From contig CAVXTQ010000008.1 in NCBI GenBank assembly GCA_963764675.1, positions 310,001-374,000 of the forward strand: 64,000 nucleotides of DNA. The letters run 5' to 3'. The notes beneath the pieces are model-generated. The model had not been told where the DNA came from and searched no databases. It saw only the letters and a program-made list of their open reading frames with translations. Below are positions 35,341 through 43,470 of the stretch, piece by piece. The stretch comes from Acidiferrum sp963764675 (lineage in GTDB: Bacteria > Acidobacteriota > Terriglobia > Acidiferrales > UBA7541). Each line of letters begins with the position of its first letter. The first letter of the stretch is position 1. Made by a program: the position numbers and the translations under genes.

Positions 35341-35518
35341 GGTTCCTGGACTATAGCCCAGCCAAGCCCTATTCGATGCGGAGTCGCCGCGTTTCGCCAC
35401 ACATTTTACGAACGCTTTACATCCTTCGCGGCGCTTTACATCGGGCGGGGGATTGGCTAGCGTTAGCGAAGCCCCGGCCAGTGAATCCCGAGCCGGCGAA
35501 GAGCAGGCCGACCGCACC

Positions 35519-36841
35519 ATGATCGACGCCGCCATTTCCGTAAAAGACTTGCTGTTTACGCTGCTGCTGAAAGTGGGCGTGGCGGCTTCGTTTGCGGCCC
35601 TGCTGGCCCGCTGGAACACGTTTCGCCGCGTGCTGTTCACCGAAGAGCGCGACCCCGATCAGAAGCTGAAACTCATGCTGTTCATGACCCCGCCGCTAAT
35701 CGTAGGCGTGGCGCTGCGGCTGGTCGGCTTCCCCTACCGCTTTGCCGACCTTTCCGTCGAGGGCGCGTTCTTGATGGGCTTGCTCGCCGGCCGCGTAGTA
35801 GGCCCGATCGGCGGCGCGATCATCACCATTCCCGCGTTGATGGCTCACGAGTGGCTGGGCATGCCGGCGGCCTCCACCGCGGGTTTGCTCGGCGGATTGA
35901 TCCGCCAGGCCATCCCGAACAAAGAAGATTTGTGGAACTTCGGACCGTTCACCTTCTTGAACATTCCCAGAGATTTGCTGCGCCTGGTGCGCCACGCCAA
36001 GATGTCTTGGGAATTGCTGCCGCTGCTGGCGTGCATGGGTCTGGAATTTGGCCGGGTGGCGCTGGTCCTGGCCACCAAACCGAAGTGGCTGTTTGCCATC
36101 GACCCCCACTGGAATTGGTGGCTGGTGCTGTCCGTGCTGGCCACCGTGATGGCGGTGGCGGCGCCGCTGAAGATTTGGAACAACACCCGCATCGAGATGA
36201 ACCTCGAGCGGCACCAGCAGTTGCTGCTCAAGGCCCGCATGGACGCGCTGTCCAGCCAGATCAACCCGCACTTTTTGTTCAATACGCTCAATACCGTGTC
36301 GTCGCTGATCCGCTTCGATCCGGACATGGCCAGGGGCGTGGTGCTGAAGCTGAGCAACATTTTGCGCCGCCTGCTGCGCAAGCACGAAACGTTTGTGCCG
36401 CTCAAGGAAGAGCTGGACTTCATCGACGACTACCTGGACATCGAGGTGGCGCGCTTCGGCCGCGACAACCTGGAGTTTGTGAAAGCCATCGACGACGAGG
36501 CTCTGGAAGCGTTCGTGCCGAGCATGCTGCTGCAACCGATGGTCGAGAACTGCCTGAAGCATGGCCTGGCGCCAAAGCTCGAGGGCGGCAGAATCCAACT
36601 GCGCGCCACCAACCGCGATGCGCGCCTGCACATCGAGATCGAAGACAACGGCGTCGGCATTTCCGAAGAGAAGATGCCGCACGTATACGTCGAAGGCATC
36701 GGGCTGAGCAACGTCCGCGAGCGCCTGCGCGTCCTGTACGGCGCCGACTTCCAGCTCTCGATCGAAAGCCGCCCCGGCGAAGGCACCGTAATCCGCATCG
36801 ACATCCCAGAGCCGGTATCGACAATGCAGCCGGTGGGGTAG
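35519..36841 (+). CDS. LytS-family sensor histidine kinase
   Basis: The N-terminal half has five to six transmembrane segments of the 5TMR-LYT type (for example LMGLLAGRVVGPIGGAIITIPALMAHEW). The kinase half has the H-box of the LytS/His_kinase family, SSQINPHFLFNTLNTVSSLIRF, with the phospho-acceptor His, then LLQPMVENCLKHGLAPK (N box) and DNGVGIS / GIGLSNVRERL (G boxes). It is 440 aa from ATG 35519; a longer frame reaches 35453. No LytTR response regulator is adjacent, so it is an orphan here. Confidence 0.9.
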   Translation: MIDAAISVKDLLFTLLLKVGVAASFAALLARWNTFRRVLFTEERDPDQKLKLMLFMTPPLIVGVALRLVGFPYRFADLSVEGAFLMGLLAGRVVGPIGGAIITIPALMAHEWLGMPAASTAGLLGGLIRQAIPNKEDLWNFGPFTFLNIPRDLLRLVRHAKMSWELLPLLACMGLEFGRVALVLATKPKWLFAIDPHWNWWLVLSVLATVMAVAAPLKIWNNTRIEMNLERHQQLLLKARMDALSSQINPHFLFNTLNTVSSLIRFDPDMARGVVLKLSNILRRLLRKHETFVPLKEELDFIDDYLDIEVARFGRDNLEFVKAIDDEALEAFVPSMLLQPMVENCLKHGLAPKLEGGRIQLRATNRDARLHIEIEDNGVGISEEKMPHVYVEGIGLSNVRERLRVLYGADFQLSIESRPGEGTVIRIDIPEPVSTMQPVG

Positions 36842-36886
36842 CGAAAGAACAAGTCAGAAAGAAGAGTCAGTTAGATCGAGCCGAAG

Positions 36887-38143
36887 TCAGGCATGAAAAT
36901 CAGGGTCGCTGACCAGTTTCTGTTTCGACAGCAATCGCACCGCTCCGCCCGCATCGACGGTCCACTCTTCGCGCAACACTTGTGTTCCGTCTAGATCCTC
37001 GTACTCTGCGGAAAGGGTTGGCCCAGCAAACCTTAGATTCACGAATCCGTTGACACCGTACCCGTTTTTCGCGAGGCGATTGTCAAAAAAAACAGGAGCT
37101 GGGCCGTGTGCGGGAATTCCTCGGTCAACAGGCATTCCGCCGTGACCCATACACCGTCCAAAACTCTTCAGATCACTAGTCCCGTACAAGTCGTAACCCG
37201 CCAGACGATGTTCGTGTCCCCAGAACCAGAGGACAGGCCGCCGGATCCCGGCATCCCACATTTGTTGCGCGGGCTTCTTGTACTGGTTCTGGAATGCCGA
37301 GTAGTTCTGATGGTGGGAGATAATCATGAGACCCCGCTGGTCCTGAAGCGGCCTGACGACGGCCGTAATCCAATCAATCAATTCCTTCCTCAACTGGCAA
37401 TTACCACCGATACCCGGGATGTCGTTAATTATCGGAATGTGCGACAGGATTGGTACGCCCATCGAATTGTAGCCAGTGTCGATCGCAACAATCCGCCAAT
37501 ACTGGTTTTGGAGGCAGAAAAAGCTTGTCTGCTGGCCCAACATTGTTCCACTTGCGTCGCGCAGCCCAAGTTCCGGAAGCAACACGTCGAAATAGCCGCC
37601 ACCGTTGGCATACATTTCGTGATTACCGTTCAGGGCAAAACTTCCCTTGGATCCGATAGGCCAAGTTACCGGATCGTAGTTGTTATTGGGATTCCTAATT
37701 CCCAGGCAGTTCTCGTTGACCGCTTGCGGATCACCCACATAGTAGACGTCACCTATGTGAATGGTGAAATGCGGTTTGAACTGTGCCATACCGTTGGCCA
37801 CCGATTCCGCCTCGCCGGTCCCGGTTCCCCAATCTCCGGCAATGCTGACCCTCACATTCTGCGGGCTGTTGTTCTCATCGAGGAGGTCATACATCGCCAA
37901 GCTGGGAGATGCGGTGAAGGGAGGAAAATCGTGTTTCTTGTGGAAGACATAAGCCAAATAATTCCGAATCCACTCCCATAGGGCGGAAGGAGAAAACATT
38001 GATTCTGGAGGGTAGTTGGGCGGGGCCGCCGACTCGGCGGCTCTGTACAATTGAGAAAGAGCTGCCGACCGCTGGTTCACTTCCAGGTCTTTGACAGATC
38101 GCCTGGTGCGTCGGTTCACTGCCGGATTCGGATTGGTGCTCAT
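36887..38143 (-). CDS. Metallophosphoesterase
   Basis: This 418-aa calcineurin-like phosphoesterase has the five metal-binding blocks: DWGTGTGEA, GDVYYVGD, GNHEMYA, SHHQNYS and GHEHR. About 90 residues precede the core, starting with an Arg-rich stretch; there is no signal peptide. The C-terminal beta region (FAGPTLSAEYEDLDG) is extra. The substrate is unknown. Codon usage and GC are somewhat lower than in the neighbours, a possible sign of recent acquisition. It is convergent with the kinase gene. Confidence 0.88.
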   Translation of the reverse strand: MSTNPNPAVNRRTRRSVKDLEVNQRSAALSQLYRAAESAAPPNYPPESMFSPSALWEWIRNYLAYVFHKKHDFPPFTASPSLAMYDLLDENNSPQNVRVSIAGDWGTGTGEAESVANGMAQFKPHFTIHIGDVYYVGDPQAVNENCLGIRNPNNNYDPVTWPIGSKGSFALNGNHEMYANGGGYFDVLLPELGLRDASGTMLGQQTSFFCLQNQYWRIVAIDTGYNSMGVPILSHIPIINDIPGIGGNCQLRKELIDWITAVVRPLQDQRGLMIISHHQNYSAFQNQYKKPAQQMWDAGIRRPVLWFWGHEHRLAGYDLYGTSDLKSFGRCMGHGGMPVDRGIPAHGPAPVFFDNRLAKNGYGVNGFVNLRFAGPTLSAEYEDLDGTQVLREEWTVDAGGAVRLLSKQKLVSDPDFHA

Positions 38144-38484
38144 CGATCCCTGCGACCTGGCATAGAAGGGATCCTACTCAGCGGCGGTTCTGCGCCGCAG
38201 GAATCCTATCGCGTTGGGGCCGGGCCCTCCGACTGTTCAAACGGAACGATGGAGGACGGGACCCGCTTGGAAGCGCCGGCGGCAGCACGAATTAACGTAT
38301 CGCTTTCCCAGTGAATTTCGGTTGTGCCGGTCGCTCTCAAGCCAGACATGATATGACGACCATGATAGTATATTCAAGAGTTATCGAGCCGTCCGACAAA
38401 TAACGTGGGCTATTTCGTCTGAGGGGCGGACACCTTGCGTTGGCGGGTCTATCGTTCCACGGGGTGGTAATATCCCCTTCCAAT
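38144..38484. other. Intergenic region between divergent genes
   Basis: These 341 bp hold no supportable gene. An AT-richer patch near 38345-38380 (ATGATATGACGACCATGATAG) has an imperfect dyad and could be a promoter or operator for either flank. Confidence 0.4.
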
Positions 38485-39327
38485 ATGACGGAGGGCCGGC
38501 CCACTTCTCCATACGCGCTTGGCGCCACTGACGCCGAGCATGAGCGCCTGATTCGCCAGGCGGCGCGTATCGCTCCTTTCACGGAACGGTTCTTCCGCGA
38601 CGCAGGCATTGGCCCAGGCCAACGCGTCCTGGATATTGGTTCCGGTGTCGGGGACGTGGCCATGCTGGCCGCCCGAATCGTCGGTCCTTCCGGAGAAGTG
38701 GTGGGTGTAGAGCGCGACACGCGCGCGATCACGCGGGCCAGGGCTCGCGTGGCCGAGGCCGGCTTGCGAAACGTAAGCTTCACGCAATCGGATGTCTCCC
38801 AAGTCTCGAGCGAGAAGCCCTTCGACGCCGTGATAGGCCGTTTCATTCTGATGTTTCTTCCCGATCCTCTGGCTGTCGTGCGCTCCCTGGCTCAATTGGT
38901 TCGTCCGGGCGGAGTCGTCGCGTTCCACGAAGTATCTTGGGAGCCTTTTCTTCGGCTTGCGGCGCCGCTGCCACTTTGGTCCGCGGGCGTTTCTTTGATC
39001 CACGAGACTTTCCAACGGTCCGGGGCCAACACGGAAATGGGGCCTGCTCTGTATCGAATTTTCCAGGAAGCCGGCCTGCCACCACCAACCATGAGCCTGG
39101 AAATGCCACTTGGCAGTGATCCAGAGTTCACGCGATGGGCCTCCGATGTTATTTTGAGTTTGCGACCGCTCATCGAGCAGTTCCATCTTCCGCTCGAGAA
39201 GTTAGGCAACCTCGAAACGCTTCCGGACCGGCTGCAAGCCCAGGTGGCAACCGCGAATACATTTGTCAGTTGGATGGCGCTCGTCGGGGCTTGGTCCTGC
39301 AAGCCTGCGATTCCCGCGTCGCGCTAG
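38485..39327 (+). CDS. Class I SAM-dependent methyltransferase
   Basis: This 280-aa methyltransferase has motif I VLDIGSGVGDVAMLAA near residue 48, GEVVGVERD (strand 2 acidic), a glutamine-rich motif VSFTQSDVSQV, and LVRPGGVVAFHEVSW. It resembles UbiE/COQ5-like small-molecule methyltransferases, but the substrate is not evident. ATG 38485 is preferred to the TTG at 38440. No strong Shine-Dalgarno is seen. It stands alone. Confidence 0.85.
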   Translation: MTEGRPTSPYALGATDAEHERLIRQAARIAPFTERFFRDAGIGPGQRVLDIGSGVGDVAMLAARIVGPSGEVVGVERDTRAITRARARVAEAGLRNVSFTQSDVSQVSSEKPFDAVIGRFILMFLPDPLAVVRSLAQLVRPGGVVAFHEVSWEPFLRLAAPLPLWSAGVSLIHETFQRSGANTEMGPALYRIFQEAGLPPPTMSLEMPLGSDPEFTRWASDVILSLRPLIEQFHLPLEKLGNLETLPDRLQAQVATANTFVSWMALVGAWSCKPAIPASR

Positions 39328-39398
39328 CCGTCAGCGGCAAAATCCGTTGGAGTGCGCGGAAATTTGTGTGAGACTGTCGCGCACAACGGGAAATAACG

Positions 39399-39599
39399 AT
39401 GCGAATCCTGAGTATATTGAGCGGAATTGCGGTCCTTTTCACCTCGATCGCTTTTTTAGACCTTCTGCACCATTATTACCTCGGCGCATCTCCTGAGAAC
39501 CTTCACTCTCTTTGGTTTTGGGCGAGTTTCGTCTTTGGCGCAGCGGTGGAACTTCTGGCCTTCATCGGCGGGTGCTTGCTGGTGAAACGCGGCCGCTAG
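39399..39599 (+). CDS. Small membrane protein (66 aa)
   Basis: Two hydrophobic helices (residues about 3-28 and 38-62) are joined by a short His/Tyr-containing loop, LHHYYLGASPENLHS. The ATG at 39399 is clean. It lies 27 bp before the ROK kinase gene and may be cotranscribed. I recognise no family. Confidence 0.6.
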   Translation: MRILSILSGIAVLFTSIAFLDLLHHYYLGASPENLHSLWFWASFVFGAAVELLAFIGGCLLVKRGR

Positions 39600-39625
39600 T
39601 TCGAGATCAAGCGTAAGGAGAAAAC

Positions 39626-40645
39626 GTGGAAGTCGTCGCTGGAGTGGATCTTGGCGGAACTGCCGTCAACTATACGTTTCTGAATCGCGAAGAGAAGTTT
39701 CTGATCGAGGGACTGTGCGAGCATCCCGCGCTGGCGAGGCAGGGTCCGGACATTTGCCTGAAACAGATCGAAGACGGCCTCAAGATCGCGGCGGACAAGG
39801 CAGGCGTTCTAATCTCTGAGATCGTGGCGGTCGGACTGGACACGCCCGGTCCGGCGAGCGCGGCGGGGCAGCTCAGCGCAAAGGGCTCGACGAACTTCGT
39901 GCACCCGAAGTGGGGCGGATTCGATATCCGCGAAGGGCTGGCGCAGCGGCTCGGCAAGCCGGTGTGCTATCTGAACGACGGGAACGCGGGCGCGCTGTGG
40001 GGGCACTTCTCGATCTTTGGCGTCAACGGCAAGGAAACTTCGGTGTCGGTGGTGATCGGGACGGGGCTAGGCGGCGGCGTCATTCTGGACGGAAACGTCG
40101 TCAAAGGGAGAAAGGGATTCGGGGGAGAGTTGGGGCATGTGCTGATTCCGTATCAGAGCATTGCGGGGATCAGCGGGCTGAAGCCGCAGTGCAATTGCGG
40201 ACGGATCGGGTGCCTGGAGTCGGTGTGCTCGCTGACGGCCATCGAGAAGTCCTTCCTGCCATTTTTCCTGCCGAAGTATCCCGGGCACAGTTTTGAAAAA
40301 TTGGGAGACCTGCACCAGGCCGCCAAGCAGGTGCGCGGCCTGGCGGACAAAGGCGATCCACTGTGCAAGGAGATTTTCCGTGTTCAGGCCCATTCGCTGG
40401 GCCTGTTCTTTGATGAGATGGTGAATACCTTCGACCCGGATGTGCTGATCGTGGGTGGTGGCGCTTTGGAGACCAGCGCGGAGTTTCAGAAATGGTTTCT
40501 CAGCGAGATACGAGTGGCTATGCCTACCCAGCGCGAGGAGCAGGCGGACATTCCGATCTACGTGATGCCCAATGGCGATACCGCGGGCGCCCGCGGCGCG
40601 GCGATTGAGGCATTGAAGCTGGCCAGGCAGGGCGGTCTGGCGTAG
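39626..40645 (+). CDS. ROK-family sugar kinase (glucokinase-like)
   Basis: This 339-aa ROK protein probably phosphorylates glucose or a related sugar. VAGVDLGGTAVN (residues 4-15) is the ATP phosphate loop. NDGNAGALWGH contains the catalytic Asp region, and GTGLGGGVILDG plus the zinc-binding CNCGRIGCLE (His/Cys set) are diagnostic. There is no helix-turn-helix, so it is a kinase and not a repressor. It starts at GTG 39626 with AAGGAG seven bases upstream. Confidence 0.92.
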   Translation: MEVVAGVDLGGTAVNYTFLNREEKFLIEGLCEHPALARQGPDICLKQIEDGLKIAADKAGVLISEIVAVGLDTPGPASAAGQLSAKGSTNFVHPKWGGFDIREGLAQRLGKPVCYLNDGNAGALWGHFSIFGVNGKETSVSVVIGTGLGGGVILDGNVVKGRKGFGGELGHVLIPYQSIAGISGLKPQCNCGRIGCLESVCSLTAIEKSFLPFFLPKYPGHSFEKLGDLHQAAKQVRGLADKGDPLCKEIFRVQAHSLGLFFDEMVNTFDPDVLIVGGGALETSAEFQKWFLSEIRVAMPTQREEQADIPIYVMPNGDTAGARGAAIEALKLARQGGLA

Positions 40646-40779
40646 GTTCGTCACGCAGACCGCAGAAAACAGACGGGATAACGGAGCCGCTAGCTTTCGC
40701 AGGTATTTCCGTTCAACTGCGAGTCTGGAATTGTCGATTTGGGAGTGCTCGTGCGTCGTTGGGATAGGAGGCAATACCT

Positions 40780-41145
40780 ATGCAATTTCTACTGCTGATC
40801 TATGACGCGGAACAAGACCTTGTGAAGATGAGCGAGGCCGAAGTGGCGGCCATCTACCAGGAATATGGCCAGTTCACCAAGGAAATTACGGAGAAGGGCA
40901 ATTTCGTCGCTGGCCAACAGTTGCAGCCGATTGCGACAGCCAAGACGGTGCGGGTGCGCAACGGCAAGCAGCTGACAACCGATGGACCGTTTGCCGAGAC
41001 CAGGGAGCAGCTTGGCGGCTTCTACATGATCAACGCCAAGGATCATGCGGAAGCCGTGGCCATCGCAGCGCGCATCCCGAGCGCGAGGATTGGCTCGATC
41101 GAAGTGCGCCCGATCGTGGTGAGGGAGCAGGCGAGACCTGCTTGA
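40780..41145 (+). CDS. YCII/DGPF-domain protein
   Basis: This 121-aa dimeric alpha/beta-barrel protein of the YCII-related family is recognised by the C-terminal-half motif TTDGPFAETREQLGGFYMI and the terminal GSIEVRPI. These small proteins often accompany ECF sigma factors, but no sigma gene is adjacent. The function is unknown. It has its own ATG with AGGAGG-like sequence upstream. Confidence 0.9.
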   Translation: MQFLLLIYDAEQDLVKMSEAEVAAIYQEYGQFTKEITEKGNFVAGQQLQPIATAKTVRVRNGKQLTTDGPFAETREQLGGFYMINAKDHAEAVAIAARIPSARIGSIEVRPIVVREQARPA

Positions 41146-41210
41146 TCGCGTGACGGAACCAAGCGGCAGTGGGGAAGCGCGCGCGAAACAAGGCGCTTCC
41201 CTGCGAACGT

Positions 41211-42779
41211 CTAGAGATTGCCCGCCTTTAGCTCGGCAGCGATGAAGTCGGCTTGGCGGAGGGCTAGGGCCACGATTGTGAGCGTGGGGTTGGCGGCGCC
41301 GGACGTGGTTAGTGCGCTGCCGTCGGAGATGAAGAGATTTTTGATGTCGTGGGACTGGCCGTGAGCGTTGGTGACTCCGTCACGCGGATTGGCGCTCATG
41401 CGCGCGGTGCACATATTGTGGCTTGCGGGCGGAACGGGGCCGGGCACGGTGCGTTTTGCGCCGACGGCGTCGTACATTTTTGTCATTTGAGATTGCGCGT
41501 GCTTGCGCATCGCTTGGTCGTTGGCATGGTCGTCCACGTGAACGTTGGCGACCGGCAAGCCGTAAGCGTCTCTCACATTTGAATTGAGCGTGATGCGATT
41601 GTCGGAGCGAGGAAGATCCTCGCCGTTGATAAACATGCCCGCCATGTTTTGGTAGTTATCGATGATCGAAGCGAAGTCGCGACCCCACCCGTAAGGTAAT
41701 CCCACCGAAACAAATGTTGGAAGGTCGAGGGAGAGGAGCTCGAGGCGGTAGCCCCCGACGAAGCCGCGCCGGGGATCGTTGATCGCTTCGTCTTCGACAA
41801 CGCCGGCGAGCGTCGCGCCGCGCCAAGAGTAGACCGGCTTGTCGAAGAGGCCCCAAACGAAGCCGGTAATGTGGTGGCAGTAGTTGCGGCCGACCTGACC
41901 GGAGGAATTGGCGAGACCTTGAGGGAACTTCGAGGACTCGGAGAGCAACAGGAGTCGTGGGGTTTCGATAGCGTTGCCCGCGATGCAAACGATGCGCGCT
42001 TTCTGGCGTTGTTCGCGGCCTTGGGCGTCGCGATAGACGACGGCGTTGACGCGGCCGTCGGTGCCATGCTCGATGCGCGTTGCGCTGGACTCGACGCGAA
42101 GGTCGAGATTGCCAGTGGCCTCGGCGTGGGGGATTTCGGTGTAGAGCGTGCTCCACTTCGCGCCCATCTTGCAGCCCTGCACGCAGAAGCCTTGCTGGAT
42201 GCAAAAGCCGCGGCCGTCGGCGGCGCGAGAATTGATCGCCATGTGGCCGGTATGAACCTGTCTGTAGCCGAGCTTTCTCGCGCCAGCGTACATCACCTTG
42301 AAATTGTTGGAGGCCGGCAGGCCAGGGACGCCGTTGCGGCGGGTGACGTTGAGTCGGCGCTCAGCGAGTTCGTAATAGCGCAAGAGTTCGTCGTACGCGA
42401 CGGGCCAGTCGATTAAGGACGTGCCGGCAAGCTCGCCGTAGGTGGTTTTTGCGCGCAGCTCCCAGGGCTGGAGGCGGGGACACGACGCGGTCCAATGAAC
42501 GGTAGTACCGCCAACGGTTTTGCAATGCCAGACGGGGAGAGTGGGGAAGTCGCGCGCGACGCCCCAAGTGCCCGATTGCGTGCGCGCGTCCAGCCAGGTG
42601 AGCTGCACGAAGGCTTCGCCGGGAACTTGCGAGAACGTTTCGGTGGACTGGCGCTTTCCAGCTTCGAGAAGAACAACTTTGATGCCGCGGCGTGTGAGTT
42701 CGTGGGCCAGAGTTCCGCCGCCCGCGCCGGAGCCGATGATCACCACCGCTGTTTCGTCTTTGAGATCGATGGGAGGCAT
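41211..42779 (-). CDS. GMC-family dehydrogenase, flavin subunit
   Basis: This 522-aa FAD enzyme of the glucose-methanol-choline family oxidises an alcohol or sugar. The N-terminal dinucleotide motif IIGSGAGGGTLAHEL is at residues 14-28, followed by LEAG. GGTTVHWTASCPRLQPWE is the substrate/FAD loop, and HNMCTARM with ISDGSALTTSGAANPTLTIVALALR is the catalytic and C-terminal FAD block. It belongs to the gluconate/sorbose-dehydrogenase branch. It lacks its own export signal and follows the Tat-tagged small subunit by 17 bp. Confidence 0.92.
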   Translation of the reverse strand: MPPIDLKDETAVVIIGSGAGGGTLAHELTRRGIKVVLLEAGKRQSTETFSQVPGEAFVQLTWLDARTQSGTWGVARDFPTLPVWHCKTVGGTTVHWTASCPRLQPWELRAKTTYGELAGTSLIDWPVAYDELLRYYELAERRLNVTRRNGVPGLPASNNFKVMYAGARKLGYRQVHTGHMAINSRAADGRGFCIQQGFCVQGCKMGAKWSTLYTEIPHAEATGNLDLRVESSATRIEHGTDGRVNAVVYRDAQGREQRQKARIVCIAGNAIETPRLLLLSESSKFPQGLANSSGQVGRNYCHHITGFVWGLFDKPVYSWRGATLAGVVEDEAINDPRRGFVGGYRLELLSLDLPTFVSVGLPYGWGRDFASIIDNYQNMAGMFINGEDLPRSDNRITLNSNVRDAYGLPVANVHVDDHANDQAMRKHAQSQMTKMYDAVGAKRTVPGPVPPASHNMCTARMSANPRDGVTNAHGQSHDIKNLFISDGSALTTSGAANPTLTIVALALRQADFIAAELKAGNL

Positions 42780-42796
42780 GTTGAATGCTTCGCGAG

Positions 42797-43351
42797 TTAC
42801 GCGCCTCCTGGTATTGAGCCGGAATCGTCCGCAGGAACTTCCGGCAGCCAGCGAAGATCGTTGAAGCCGCGGAACAGATAACCACCCTTGGAGAACGCTT
42901 CACCTTCGTAGCCGAAGTGAGCGTAGGCGATGGGAGAAGCGTATAGAGTTTGCACCGTCTTCAAGCGCATGAATTGGAAGAACTCGAACGACTCGAGTTT
43001 TTTCAGCGTGGCGACGCGATCGGTTTCGGAGTTGGACGCGAATGTTGGGCCAAGCGTAGCAAGCGCGTCCTTGATCATCTGGCGCGCGTGCTCGTCGGTG
43101 TGAGCTTGGTTGTCAGCGGCCTGGACGACGAGCGCGTAGGCGAGATCGTCGAGCTTGTCGTGCGGGCAAATCGTGCGAGTGATAGCAAGAAGCGTGGTGG
43201 CTTCCGAGCTGGTGAAGGTGGTCAGATCGACGGCCCATGCGCGGCCTTTAGCGATCATGGCCAGAGGAGTACCCGCGACGACCACACCCGTCAGTAGTCC
43301 GGTAGTGGCTTTCAGGAACTCGCGGCGGTCGAGAGTGACGAGCGGATCCAT
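42797..43351 (-). CDS. Gluconate 2-dehydrogenase subunit 3 family, Tat-exported
   Basis: This 184-aa small subunit has the Tat signal DRREFLKATTGLLTGVVVAG at residues 8-27. The mature part matches the gluconate 2-dehydrogenase subunit 3 family (TICPHDKLDDLAYALVVQ; a conserved PHD near residue 75). In such enzymes it escorts the flavin subunit through the Tat system. The start at 43351 has AGGGG. The usual multiheme cytochrome c partner is not adjacent, so the electron acceptor is unknown. Confidence 0.9.
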   Translation of the reverse strand: MDPLVTLDRREFLKATTGLLTGVVVAGTPLAMIAKGRAWAVDLTTFTSSEATTLLAITRTICPHDKLDDLAYALVVQAADNQAHTDEHARQMIKDALATLGPTFASNSETDRVATLKKLESFEFFQFMRLKTVQTLYASPIAYAHFGYEGEAFSKGGYLFRGFNDLRWLPEVPADDSGSIPGGA

Positions 43352-43470
43352 TGGCCCCTCGGTGAGGCGATGGCGGGGCCATTCTATATGAGATCGGTCC
43401 GCACGCGCGCAATCTTCCAAAGACATGCTTCAGGTGCAGGGCCACCGGGGTGCAGCTAGCGCGTACACGA

